From the NCBI GenBank assembly GCA_016926695.1, contig JAFGOB010000078.1, positions 1 through 19,264 on the forward strand: a stretch of DNA of 19,264 nucleotides, in the 5' to 3' direction. Positions 1 to 7,978 of this stretch are shown in pieces (the first letter of the stretch is position 1; the number at the start of each line of letters is the position of its first letter). The notes beneath the pieces were generated by a model. The model did not search any database and was not told the DNA's origin. It saw nothing but the letters and a program-made list of their open reading frames with translations. Source of the stretch: Dehalococcoidales bacterium (lineage in GTDB: Bacteria > Chloroflexota > Dehalococcoidia > Dehalococcoidales > UBA3254). A program made the position numbers and the translations under genes.

Positions 1-138
1 ACCATCCGATCAAGTCATCTTTTTGAACTGCCTACACGGTCACTAACCCCAAACTGGATACGGTCATAGAGTGCGAGCGTCAACACCATATCTCATTAAA
101 CAGGCGTAAGTGCAAGCGTAGAATTTCACAAACAGCCG

Positions 139-181
139 AAGGCAGGGCAGGGCCTGACTTTGTCAGGCCCTGCCCTGCCTT
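139..181. terminator. Perfect 20-bp inverted repeat with 3-base loop, probable terminator of the selenoprotein gene
   Basis: Bases 139-158 and 162-181 are exact reverse complements around a TTT loop (159-161), with a very GC-rich stem. It lies about 120 bases beyond the selenoprotein stop and 13 bases beyond the small tail-like frame. Neither side has a proper run of T after the stem, so it is not a textbook intrinsic terminator. It could still stop transcription or protect the 3' end of the message. Confidence 0.5.
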
Positions 182-193
182 AACCATGACCAT

Positions 194-283
194 CTAGTAC
201 AGACGCATCAGATAATGATACATGTCCCCACCACCCTGATGATGCTGCGGCAACCACTGGTTGCCGTTTACTATTTGCTTCAA
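194..283 (-). pseudogene. Short ORF resembling a duplicated tail of the selenoprotein (possible remnant)
   Basis: Seventeen bases after the selenoprotein stop, the minus strand holds a 29-codon frame that starts at TTG 283 and ends at TAG 194. Its end reads DMYHYLMRLY-stop, while the selenoprotein ends DIVPHYLMY-stop. The DNA also aligns (CATTATCTGATG against CATTACCTGATG, both running into TACTA). Its beginning, QIVNGNQW, may loosely match QIYVVGGFGSW from the selenoprotein C-terminus. No Shine-Dalgarno precedes the TTG and a stop lies just upstream, so I read it as a possible remnant of a second copy rather than an expressed gene. The likeness is short and could be chance. Confidence 0.2.
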
Positions 284-300
284 TTATTTTTGCGCTTGTA

Positions 301-1965
301 TTAGTACATCAGGTAATGCGGTACGATATCCCTGTATTTGTCCACCAGGGCCTTCCAGTCAGGCGGCAGCTCTATTTTTTCAGTGGAGATCGTTCCGCCG
401 CTGGTCAATCCCATCCAGGAGCCAAAACCTCCCACCACATATATTTGAACAGGCTCAGTATCCGCGGGAGTTACACGGAAAAGGGGCACCTGTTCCACGG
501 AGTCCTGTTTTTCCCGTTCCGATTGAGATTGCACAAAGAAATTCTGGTGTCTTTCCCGGGGAACCCGTGTATTTTCAATAATGTAGCTGATAATGGACTT
601 CCTGGTCCATCCGCGGCTGGCCAGAGCCCTGGCGTTGGTGGGCGTCAGCAATACGCCGAAAACACCCATATGAAGGGGAGGGGCATTATAAAGAATACTC
701 TTCAGTATACCGGTATCATCCGTCTCATACGGCATTATCTGGATATAAGTCTGAGGGAAAGTGAGTGTTATAGCACTGTCCTCCGCTTTAAAGCCCCTGT
801 CGACATGCAGGGGTTCCCAGGGACTGTTTTCCTCGTTTTCACCCATTACCCAGCTATATTTGCCGGGATTACCCAGCACTCCCATATCCTCAATTTGCTT
901 GCGGACACCGCGAATATTCTTGGTGATCAGTCCCATCGCCCTTCCGATAGAGGCATTGGCGACATCTCCGGGATTCATCGCCCCGTAGCCGCAATTGATC
1001 ATAATATCGTTACGCACGGGACCGTTCACGATCCACAAGGGAGAAAAGGAACCGGTGCTGGCAGCCATCATAACCGCCGCCCGGTTTGAAACCAGCGCCC
1101 TGGTCCCGGCGATCAGTACCGGCATATGGGTCGGCAGAGCTCCCGCCATAACGGCGTTTACGGCAATCTTTTCAACCGTAGCCTTGCCCAGGCGGGGCTC
1201 CAGTTTGGCCACGAGGTAATCGGGCGGCAGACCGGCGCCGCTGCACATTTCCGCCACGGCTTCCTCGGTAGGAGGTATTACAGGCAAGCCGTCGGTCCAT
1301 CCTCTCCTGTAGAAAAAGCGGTTGACCTCCTGGAGACTGCCCCTGAAAATAGTTCTCGGCGGCATCCCCGGATTTTCCAGCCTGGGATTCGCTTCTTCGT
1401 CACTAAGAGGTACCGTTAAAACAGAGATGACATCATCCATGACCCTGGTAATCTCAGGCTCAATTTCATCCAGAACCGTACACTCGGAGACAATCGATTC
1501 CGGCACGATTCTCAAGAGGGGCATGCCGTGGCTTGAGGCGCCTGATCTGGCGTCATTGGCAAAATATTTAAACACGAAAGAGGCGGTGGGTTTATTCCGT
1601 TCTTCGATAAAAATGGCATCGTACACAAGGTACTTGGTACAGGCGCCTCAGTCTCCCGCAGAAGCCACCACCGCATCCACACTGTTAATCCAGTCCTCGA
1701 ATTCCTGCCTGCGGTCTTTTTCCAGCTCCGAGACAGAGAAATGATTTCCGTAAAACCAGATGAACTCCAGACCGGGATAGCGTTCTCCCAGCCGTTGGGC
1801 TGCAACCTTCAACATAGGCTCGGCAGCCCGCTTGTTATTGCGTAAAAGACCGATCCTTTTCCCTTGTAAATCTGTTAATCGCGGGGCAAGTCCTTTTTGC
1901 GGGACGGGATCGGCCTCCGCCCAGGGACTTAGTACTTCATAAAAACCTTCTGTTTTTCCGCTCAT
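301..1965 (-). CDS. UGSC-family selenoprotein (UGAC variant), selenocysteine at residue 106
   Basis: The frame runs from ATG 1965 to TAA 301 and is broken only by TGA at 1648-1650. Read through, it gives 554 residues, with U106 in ASAGD-U-G-A-C and Cys109 completing a U-x-x-C redox motif. This fits the UGSC (seleno)protein family, where Sec or Cys sits in a [U/C]GSC motif after a Gly-rich strand; here Ser is replaced by Ala. The N-terminal domain (about 29-200) has the family-like APRLTDLQGKRIGLL start. A second conserved domain follows (about 200-554), with FFYRRGWTDGLPVIPPT at 217-233 and SPWEPLHVDRGF at 381-392. I recognise this second domain only as conserved, of unknown function. I chose ATG 1965 because a GGGAGGAT Shine-Dalgarno lies just upstream (1973-1980). 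The protein is soluble, with no signal peptide or membrane segment. It is divergent from redox cassette 1. Its reaction is unknown; a thiol/selenol redox role is inferred. Confidence 0.85.
1615..1647 (-). promoter_or_regulatory. Candidate bacterial SECIS hairpin directly after the UGA codon
   Basis: On the minus strand, the bases just 3' of TGA 1650-1648 can fold. GTAC (1640-1637) pairs with GTAC (1624-1621), and CAAG (1636-1633) pairs with CTTG (1629-1626), leaving a bulged U at 1625 and a UAC triloop. An outer GGC/GCC clamp (1647-1645 with 1617-1615) closes the structure. Bacterial SECIS elements are hairpins inside the coding region immediately downstream of the Sec codon, read by SelB, often with a bulged U and a GU near the apex. 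The position and shape fit, but the fold was worked out by hand. Confidence 0.55.
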
Positions 1966-2633
1966 GACGTTTATCCTCCCTCTGACCGTATGATAATTAT
2001 AAGACCGTATTTGTTCGATAAATCTCAGTATCTCATCTATGAATGCGATTCGGCAGACAACTATCAATATTGACCGGCGACTGAGACCATTATAACACTT
2101 ACCCCCGGAACATTTCGCTGTCGAAGCAAGGCGCAAAAAAGTCCGCAAGAATATCTCAGAGATACCTTAATACCAAAAAATCCGTCCCTGGTTTGAAGCG
2201 CATTTCCAACGTTAAACTCGATAACAAATCAATCGTGATGTTTCGATGTGTTATTCCATGTTCTGCATGTTTGACAGGCGGAATTCGAGTGACTACAATA
2301 ACGACAAGCGGTTAAGATACAAAGACCGGTTCCAATTGAAAGACAGACCGGGCAGGCCGGTAATAGACCCTTAACAGCAAGCAAATATCAAATATCCGAG
2401 CGGTATCCGTTAGCCCTGGATATTGAGGGGATCCATAATCAACGTCATATACAGAAATGTTCTCTAAAAAAGGATAATAAGATAAAGTAGTCGAGCAGAA
2501 CATTTTATATTAGATGAAAACCTGTTTTACACTTCGATATTTTTTCGCACCCGAATATATAAAAATAGCAGTAACCAGACCCTGACGATAAATTGCATCA
2601 ACCGGTAAAAGAGTCATTACATGAGGAGGAGAA
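1966..2633. other. Divergent intergenic region between the selenoprotein gene and redox cassette 1
   Basis: This ~670-base spacer must hold promoters for both directions. On the minus side there is only the TATAAT at 1996-2001. On the plus side no convincing -35/-10 pair is visible, though 2525-2575 is AT-rich. A short inverted repeat, AATATCC (2391-2397) with GGATATT (2418-2424), encloses a CGGTATCCG mini-palindrome (2401-2409) and could be a regulator site. Small open frames here lack ribosome binding sites and are not called. Confidence 0.4.
1996..2001 (-). promoter_or_regulatory. Possible -10 box for the selenoprotein gene
   Basis: A perfect TATAAT lies on the minus strand 31 bases upstream of the ATG at 1965. 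That would give a start site near 1989 and a short leader ending in GGGAGGAT. No good -35 hexamer is found 16-18 bases further upstream, so this is a weak call. Confidence 0.3.
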
Positions 2634-4097
2634 ATGATTAGCGCACAAAATCTGGCAAGCATTGCCGGGGCTGAGAATGTCAAAGAGGACGAAGCCACGC
2701 TCAAACAATATTCCAGCGATATGAGCTTTGTCCAGCCCATCAAGCCCCGCTACGTGGTCAAAGTCCACAGCACGGAAGACATACAGAAGCTGGTCAGGCT
2801 GGGCAGGGGAAGCCTGACACCGCTAATTCCGGTAAGCTCCGGGGCCCCGCATTTCCGTGGTGACACGGTTCCAGGTACGGCCGAAAGTATTATCGTAGAC
2901 CTGAGCGAGATGAAAAAGATCATCATGGTAGACCGCAAAAATCGCTCGATCATGTTCGAGCCGGGGGTAACCTTCGGAGAGCTTATCAAAGCAACAGCTA
3001 AAAAAGGACTCAGACTGAACCTTCCGCTGCTGCCGCGTCGATCCAAGTCTGTTGTGGGAAGTCTCCTGGAAAGGGAACCCGTGGTGATGCCCAAGTACCA
3101 CTGGGACATCGGCGATCCCACCAACTGCTTCGAGGTAGTCTTCGGAACAGGGGACCTTTTCAGAACGGGAGCCGCGGCAGGTCCGGGCACCATTGAAGAG
3201 CAGTGGGCTGCCGGCGGTGCACAGAAAGAGGCTGCCGGTCCGTCTTCATCCTCATGGTACAGGGTTATCCAGGGATCGCAGGGTACCATGGGCATAGTAA
3301 GCTGGGCTACCGCCAGGTGCGAACTGATCCCCAGTCTGGAACAGCCCTATATGATTTGCTCCGACCGGGTAGATAATCTGCTGGATATGGTACACTGGCT
3401 GGTCAGGTTAAGACTGGTCAATGAGTGTTTTATCTTAAACAGGCTGAATCTGGCAATCATCATGTCCGGCAAGGAAAGGTCGATAGAGAGTCTGAAAAGG
3501 AAGATTCCCCAATGGGTGCTTTTCTTCAATATAGCCGCTTACGAGTACCTGCCTGAGCTGCGTATTAACGGTCAGACAGAGGACATGAAAAAAATAGTCC
3601 ATAAAGCCGGTCTGGAGCCGGTAGAGGGAGCAGGCGGCATAACCGCAGACGATATACTGGAAAAGGTACAGCAGCCCAGCAAGGAACCATACTGGAAGCT
3701 GCGAGATAAAGGGGCCTGCCAGGATATCTTTTTCCTGACTACCTATGATTGTGTTCCCGGACTGGTGGAAACCATGGCCGAGATAGCCAAAAAATGCGGC
3801 TATGAGACATCCGGAATGGGTATCTACCTCCAGCCGGTGGTACAGGGCGCCAGTTGCCACTGCGAATTCAACATCTATTACGATCCGGACAGCGCTGAGC
3901 AAGCGGAGAAAGTACGGAATATATGTCTTGACGCTCCTAAGAGCCTGATGGACAGGGGAGCTTTTTTCTCAAGGCCCTACGGAGAGACAGCCGGGACCAT
4001 CATGAACAGGGACTTTGCCACCGTTGCGGCCTTGCACAAGGTCAAGTCCATCCTTGACCCGGATAAAATCATGAATCCGGGCAAGCTTTGTTTTTAA
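2634..4097 (+). CDS. Cassette 1 subunit A: GlcD-like FAD-binding oxidoreductase
   Basis: A 487-residue soluble protein of the VAO/PCMH flavoprotein superfamily, related to glycolate/lactate oxidase GlcD. The FAD domain starts near residue 38 (PRYVVKVHSTEDI), with a loop SSGAPHFRGDT at 68-78, VDLSEMKKI at 88-96, EPGVTFGEL at 109-117 and QGSQGTMGIVSWA at 213-225. The loop sits where family members usually carry a glycine-rich motif. The C-terminus has the family signature DPDKIMNPGKL. ATG 2634 follows AGGAGG at 2624-2629. It heads an operon with the Fe-S subunit (43 bases on) and subunit B. It would oxidise an unknown substrate, probably a hydroxy acid or other organic acid, and pass electrons to the Fe-S partner. 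Substrate and exact FAD attachment cannot be read from the sequence. A full-length paralogue lies at 14693. Confidence 0.85.
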   Translation: MISAQNLASIAGAENVKEDEATLKQYSSDMSFVQPIKPRYVVKVHSTEDIQKLVRLGRGSLTPLIPVSSGAPHFRGDTVPGTAESIIVDLSEMKKIIMVDRKNRSIMFEPGVTFGELIKATAKKGLRLNLPLLPRRSKSVVGSLLEREPVVMPKYHWDIGDPTNCFEVVFGTGDLFRTGAAAGPGTIEEQWAAGGAQKEAAGPSSSSWYRVIQGSQGTMGIVSWATARCELIPSLEQPYMICSDRVDNLLDMVHWLVRLRLVNECFILNRLNLAIIMSGKERSIESLKRKIPQWVLFFNIAAYEYLPELRINGQTEDMKKIVHKAGLEPVEGAGGITADDILEKVQQPSKEPYWKLRDKGACQDIFFLTTYDCVPGLVETMAEIAKKCGYETSGMGIYLQPVVQGASCHCEFNIYYDPDSAEQAEKVRNICLDAPKSLMDRGAFFSRPYGETAGTIMNRDFATVAALHKVKSILDPDKIMNPGKLCF

Positions 4098-4140
4098 AGA
4101 CGGCTTAGAATTAAGATTATTCACCTGAGGAGGAAATAAA

Positions 4141-5409
4141 GTGGTTTTAGAAGACTATCGAAGTGATATGGAAATGTGCTGCCGCTGTTCGATCTGCAAA
4201 TTTATTCCTCTGGAGAGGCTGACGGAAAACAGATACTCTTACGTTTGCCCCAGCATTGCCCGCTATGGTTTTCAGGCCTATTCCGGCGCAGGCAGGATGG
4301 CTATAGGTATATCGCTTTTGGAAAACAGGATAGAATTATCCGATAAGCTGACGGACGTGGTATATAATTGCCAGATGTGCGGCGCCTGCGACATCTCCTG
4401 CAAATACGCCATGGATATGGAGGTGCTTGAACCGATAAACGAGATGCGTATTGAATGCGTTAATAAAGGACGAACTCTACCGGTGCTGAACAATATGGTG
4501 GAGAATATGCAGAAACAGGGTACTATGATTGTTAACAACAAGAAAGAGAGGGGGGAATGGGCGCACAGCATGCGTGTTTTTGACGCTATGAACGCCAAAG
4601 TGGAAGTGCTGTTTCATGCCGGCTGCCGCGTATGCAGCGATAAATCTCTCTGGAAATCAGCCCAGGACGGTCTTTCGCTCATTCAGAAAAGCGGGGTCAA
4701 TGTGGGCATACTGGGAGACCGGGAACTGTGCTGCGGAGGGCGGGCCTACCAGATGGGCTACCAGGAGGACTTCTTGAAACAGGCAAAAAAAACCGCCGCC
4801 CTGGTCAAGAAAAGCGGCGCCACGGTTCTGGTTACCCCCTGCGCGGACTGCTATTACGCCTTCAATGTACTTTATGACAAATTCGGACTGAAGGGCGACC
4901 TGGAAGTGCTGCATACCACCGAATATCTCGCCCGCCTGATCAAGAGCGGTAAACTGAAACCTTCCAGGAATATGGATATAAAGGTCACCTATCATGATCC
5001 GTGTCATCTGGGGCGGCTAGGAGAACCTTACATACACTGGTCGGGCAAACCGGTAGAGGGCAATATCCGGATATTTGATCCGCCCAAGGAGTTTCGCCGG
5101 GGTAGCTACGGGGTTTATGATGCGCCCAGGAACATCCTGGCCAGCATTCCGGGACTAAAGCTGGTCGAAATGCCCAGGACCAGGGAATATGCCTGGTGCT
5201 GCGGGGCAGGAGGGGGAGTAGCCGAGTCCAATCCCGAATTCGCCGCATGGACAGCCAGGGAAAGAATCGATGAAGCCGATTTCACCAGGGCGGAATATCT
5301 GGTCACCGCCTGTGCCGGCTGTGAACAGACCTTCAACTCAGCGTTGAAAGGAAGCAGCAGCCGGATTGAAATCATCGATATCAATACACTATTAAAAAAA
5401 GCAATTTAA
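4141..5409 (+). CDS. Cassette 1 subunit F: (Fe-S)-binding protein with two CCG domains
   Basis: A 422-residue relative of GlcF/HdrD/GlpC electron-transfer subunits. The N-terminal ferredoxin-like part has C13-x2-C16-x2-C19 with C36-P (an extra C14 is present) and C77-x2-C80-x2-C83-x3-C87, enough for two [4Fe-4S] clusters. Two cysteine-rich CCG domains follow: C162, C197-C198-G, C234-x2-C237; and C288, C353-C354-G, C391-x2-C394. All ligands of both CCG domains are present, unlike in the cassette 2 copy. The GTG start at 4141 is supported by GAGGAGG at 4127-4133, 7 bases upstream. No membrane helix is visible, so it would be peripheral. It probably takes electrons from the flavin subunits A and B on either side and hands them to an acceptor (quinone or other) that the window does not reveal. 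Confidence 0.87.
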   Translation: MVLEDYRSDMEMCCRCSICKFIPLERLTENRYSYVCPSIARYGFQAYSGAGRMAIGISLLENRIELSDKLTDVVYNCQMCGACDISCKYAMDMEVLEPINEMRIECVNKGRTLPVLNNMVENMQKQGTMIVNNKKERGEWAHSMRVFDAMNAKVEVLFHAGCRVCSDKSLWKSAQDGLSLIQKSGVNVGILGDRELCCGGRAYQMGYQEDFLKQAKKTAALVKKSGATVLVTPCADCYYAFNVLYDKFGLKGDLEVLHTTEYLARLIKSGKLKPSRNMDIKVTYHDPCHLGRLGEPYIHWSGKPVEGNIRIFDPPKEFRRGSYGVYDAPRNILASIPGLKLVEMPRTREYAWCCGAGGGVAESNPEFAAWTARERIDEADFTRAEYLVTACAGCEQTFNSALKGSSSRIEIIDINTLLKKAI

Positions 5410-5425
5410 CAGGAGGCTGATGATC

Positions 5426-6964
5426 ATGGCTTTATCAAGAGAGCTATACCGGGCATTAGAAGATACCATCGGACCGGAATATGTTTCCGATGATCCCGTT
5501 ATATTGGACTCATATGCATGGAGAATGAACAGACCGGCTACAAAATTCGTTCCCAGGTTCGAGGCAATAACGCTACCCGATTCCACCGAGCAGGTACAGG
5601 GAATAGTCAAGCTGTGCAACAAACATAAAGTACAGTTCAAGGCCTCAAGCACGGGCTGGGGATTTTTCGCGGATCCGGGAGGGCCGGGCGTAGTAAAAAT
5701 AGACCTGAGGAGAATGAACCGGATCATTGAGATCAATGAAAAAAACATGTATGCAGTAGTAGAGCCTTATGTTATCGCCGCTCAACTACAGGCCGAGCTG
5801 ATGAAAAGGGGCCTGAACTGCAATATAACCGGTGCAGGCAGCAACTGCTCCGGAATGCCACTGGCAGCACATGCCAACCTGGGGCACCTCAGCATCAGCG
5901 GGAGCTACGGCGAACGAAATCTCTTGGGAGTGGAATGGGTCACGCCTGAAGGTGAAATTGTAAAGCTAGGCTCCCTGGGCTCGCTGGGCAAGTGGTTCTG
6001 CGGGGACGGGCCTGGGCCTTCGCTGAGGGGCATTATCCGCGGCAATGTTATGCCTCTGGGGGGACTGGGAGTTTTCACGCGGGCAGCGCAGAAGATCTAT
6101 CACTGGCCGGGCCCCGCTACCTTTCCACTCAAGGGAGTATCTCCGCGTTATGTTCCCTCCAGGATAACACCCTGGTTCATGGTACGCTACCTTTCATTCA
6201 AGAACAGGGCCGACCTTACCAAAGCCGTGGAAAAAGTCGGTGAGAGTGAAATCGGCTTCATCATGATGGGTTTTACCCCGGGTATGATGGCCTCCAACAT
6301 CGCCACCAACAATAATGAAGATATCGAATATCTAAAGAAATACACCGCAGAGGTGCAGGGCCCCGGATTCATGCTCATTATTGCCGGCAACTCAGCCAAC
6401 GATTTTGAATATAAGAAGCAGGTGCTTGAGACAATCAGGCAGGAATTCAACGGCCAGTCGCTGAAAGACCCGGAGGACCCGCAGAAAGCCCTCGGCTTCA
6501 TCTGGCGCTTTACCAGGGTCTCCGGCTCCATCCGGGAAGTGGACAGGGCTTCAGGCGTTTTCGGCGGAGAGGTCGGCTGCACGGACGTTTTCCCGCTGAT
6601 GCAGCAGTACATCGTGGAATCAGGCCCGATCAAGCAAAAATATATCGATGAAGGACTGCTTTTTGATGACAGTTCGTCGCCTTTCGTACAGTCCATAGAG
6701 CACGGACACTGCGGCCACGGCGAACTGCTCCTGCGCTATAACCCCAACAATCCCGCTGCTATCGAAGCAACCGGGGAAATAATTGGATTTGCCAATAAAA
6801 CAGCCATCGAGGGACACTTCGGCGTGCCGGGGCATGCCCTGGGAGAAGCCCATGAGGAATTCGGACCGCACACCTCCAATTATCATCTCTGGCTGAAAAA
6901 GATCAAGAATACCTTCGACCCCAACCTGGTCTCCGAGACCACCCATTACGTCAAGCCGGACTAG
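5426..6964 (+). CDS. Cassette 1 subunit B: second FAD-binding oxidoreductase (GlcE/GlcD-like)
   Basis: A 512-residue FAD-domain protein. I chose ATG 5426 (MALSREL) over ATG 5420 because AGGAGG at 5411-5416 is 9 bases from the former but only 3 from the latter, and because the paralogue begins MALSKEI. The VAO-type FAD domain starts near residue 45 (AITLPDSTEQVQGIVKLCNK), with ASSTGWGFF, DLRRMNRIIEIN, VVEPYVIAAQLQ and GAGSNCSGM following in family order. The usual glycine-rich FAD loop is not obvious. The C-terminus (DPNLVSETTHYV) is unlike the NPGK ending of subunit A. The order A-F-B suggests a three-subunit complex like GlcDFE, with two flavin subunits around one iron-sulfur subunit. The gap to the F stop codon is 16 bases. 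Substrate is unknown. Confidence 0.82.
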   Translation: MALSRELYRALEDTIGPEYVSDDPVILDSYAWRMNRPATKFVPRFEAITLPDSTEQVQGIVKLCNKHKVQFKASSTGWGFFADPGGPGVVKIDLRRMNRIIEINEKNMYAVVEPYVIAAQLQAELMKRGLNCNITGAGSNCSGMPLAAHANLGHLSISGSYGERNLLGVEWVTPEGEIVKLGSLGSLGKWFCGDGPGPSLRGIIRGNVMPLGGLGVFTRAAQKIYHWPGPATFPLKGVSPRYVPSRITPWFMVRYLSFKNRADLTKAVEKVGESEIGFIMMGFTPGMMASNIATNNNEDIEYLKKYTAEVQGPGFMLIIAGNSANDFEYKKQVLETIRQEFNGQSLKDPEDPQKALGFIWRFTRVSGSIREVDRASGVFGGEVGCTDVFPLMQQYIVESGPIKQKYIDEGLLFDDSSSPFVQSIEHGHCGHGELLLRYNPNNPAAIEATGEIIGFANKTAIEGHFGVPGHALGEAHEEFGPHTSNYHLWLKKIKNTFDPNLVSETTHYVKPD

Positions 6965-6995
6965 AACCCGCATTTATTAAACCCATAGTCTACCA

Positions 6996-7036
6996 ACCGG
7001 GGGACTCTCCAGCAATCACGGAGGAGGGCCCCCGGT
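6996..7036. terminator. Hairpin between convergent operons, probable bidirectional terminator
   Basis: ACCGGGGG (6996-7003) pairs exactly with CCCCCGGT (7029-7036), and CTCC (7007-7010) can pair with GGAG (7020-7023) to extend the stem. It lies 32 bases after the cassette 1 stop and about 47 bases after the epimerase stop on the other strand. No T-run follows on either side, so it may be a weak or factor-assisted terminator. Confidence 0.55.
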
Positions 7037-7082
7037 ACATACACCGGTAAAAACTCCTAAAAGATCGAAGGGAAGGATTGAT

Positions 7083-7478
7083 TTAAGTCTCCACCAGCTC
7101 CAACAATATCTTGGCCCCTTTAGGGTGCACAAAGGCTATTCTGGTATTCTGGACTCCTTTTCTGGGTTTCTGGTCTATCAGGGGAATATTCCTGGTTCTG
7201 ATGCTATCCAGAGATTTTTCAAGGTTGTTCACTCCTAAAGCCAAGTGATGTATTCCCTCGCCTCGCTTTTCGATAAAGGTTGCAATTGTGCTATCCGGAG
7301 AGGTAGCCTCCAATAGCTCAATCTTACTCTCACCTACATTGATGACGGCGGTTTTAACCTTTTGTTCCTCTAAAGTTTCTATGGCATCAACTTCAAGGTC
7401 GAGAATATCCGTATATAATTTCAAGGCCTCATCCAGGTTTTTAACTGCAATTCCGATATGATCTATTTTTCTAATCAT
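7083..7478 (-). CDS. mce: Methylmalonyl-CoA epimerase
   Basis: A 131-residue VOC-fold (glyoxalase/bleomycin-resistance type) protein that interconverts (S)- and (R)-methylmalonyl-CoA. The opening IDHIGIAVKNLDEAL is typical. Likely metal ligands are H7, E54 (IELLE), H77 or H78 (GIHHLAL) and E127 (ILLELVE), one set in each beta-alpha repeat. The length is normal for the family. ATG 7478 follows a weak AAGGA that overlaps the stop codon of the B12-binding subunit gene, so the two are probably translationally coupled. It is the last gene of the minus-strand operon and supplies the epimer used by the mutase. Confidence 0.9.
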   Translation of the reverse strand: MIRKIDHIGIAVKNLDEALKLYTDILDLEVDAIETLEEQKVKTAVINVGESKIELLEATSPDSTIATFIEKRGEGIHHLALGVNNLEKSLDSIRTRNIPLIDQKPRKGVQNTRIAFVHPKGAKILLELVET

Positions 7479-7492
7479 GATTTTATTTTTCC

Positions 7493-7894
7493 TTATTTAA
7501 CGTTGGTTTGAATGAATTTACTGATTTCCGATATCGAAGTACCGGGCCCGAAGACAGCCGCAATGCCGGCTTTCTTCAATTCAGGAATATCCTTCTGGGG
7601 TATGATGCCTCCCGCTACTACCAGCATTTCTTTACCGCCTTTGTCTTTGATCATTTGTATTACCCTGGGGAATAAAGCCATATGCGCACCGGAAAGACAG
7701 CTCAAGCCGACCACATCCACATCTTCATGAATCGCAGCTTCGGCAATTTGCTCGGGTGTCAGGCGTAATCCCAGGTAAATTACTTCCATCCCGGCATCCC
7801 TCAGTCCTCGAGCTATTACCTTGACTCCCCGATCGTGCCCGTCCAGTCCGGGCTTGGCTACCAGGACACGGACAGGTTTATTTTTGTTCATCAC
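7493..7894 (-). CDS. mcmA2: Methylmalonyl-CoA mutase, B12-binding (small) subunit
   Basis: A 133-residue cobalamin-binding domain encoded as a separate protein. The B12 signature is complete: [10 protein letters not shown] gives D18-x-H20-x2-G23, where H20 is the lower axial cobalt ligand. It is followed by S65-x-L67 in [11 protein letters not shown]95-G96 in VVAGGIIPQ, and FGPGTS at the nucleotide-loop end. GTG 7894 lies 9 bases after AAGGAG (7904-7909); the adjacent ATG 7891 is 12 bases away and is the alternative start. It forms the coenzyme-B12 half of the mutase with the large subunit encoded 84 bases upstream in the same operon. Confidence 0.92.
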   Translation of the reverse strand: MMNKNKPVRVLVAKPGLDGHDRGVKVIARGLRDAGMEVIYLGLRLTPEQIAEAAIHEDVDVVGLSCLSGAHMALFPRVIQMIKDKGGKEMLVVAGGIIPQKDIPELKKAGIAAVFGPGTSISEISKFIQTNVK

Positions 7895-7978
7895 GATATC
7901 GAACTCCTTCCAGGGCTACTAAAATCTTAGCTAACTTTCCCTTTCCCTCATGAATGTTCTGAAAATATTGGTGATATT

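Larger units (their letters stand above)
1..300. other. Left-end gene-free stretch
   Basis: Apart from the 139-181 hairpin and the 194-283 tail-like frame, this stretch holds a small hairpin at 248-266 (8-bp stem CGGCAACC/GGTTGCCG with loop ACT) inside that frame. I see no other gene or promoter that I can support in 1-138. Confidence 0.4.

Noticed and set aside
230..248. ACCACCCTGA-T-GATGCTGC shared, with one indel, between 230-248 and 11911-11928
   Set aside because: An 18-base match with one gap is not rare enough in a 19-kb window, and the flanks do not align.
316..1089. A 257-residue plus-strand open frame opposite the selenoprotein
   Set aside because: It is antisense to a well-supported gene, has no ribosome binding site and its product has no recognisable motif.
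301..1626. An independent 441-residue protein starting at GTG 1626
   Set aside because: The frame continues upstream without a break except for the TGA, no Shine-Dalgarno precedes GTG 1626, and the Sec motif explains the junction.
2312..2503. A 63-residue minus-strand frame in the divergent spacer
   Set aside because: AT-rich sequence without a Shine-Dalgarno lies before its ATG, and the product is Cys/Tyr-rich with no motif.
2510..2743. A 77-residue minus-strand frame
   Set aside because: It overlaps the start of cassette 1 subunit A on the other strand and has no supporting feature.
5420..5425. ATG 5420 as start of cassette 1 subunit B
   Set aside because: It is only 3 bases from AGGAGG; ATG 5426 has proper spacing and matches the paralogue's MALS start.
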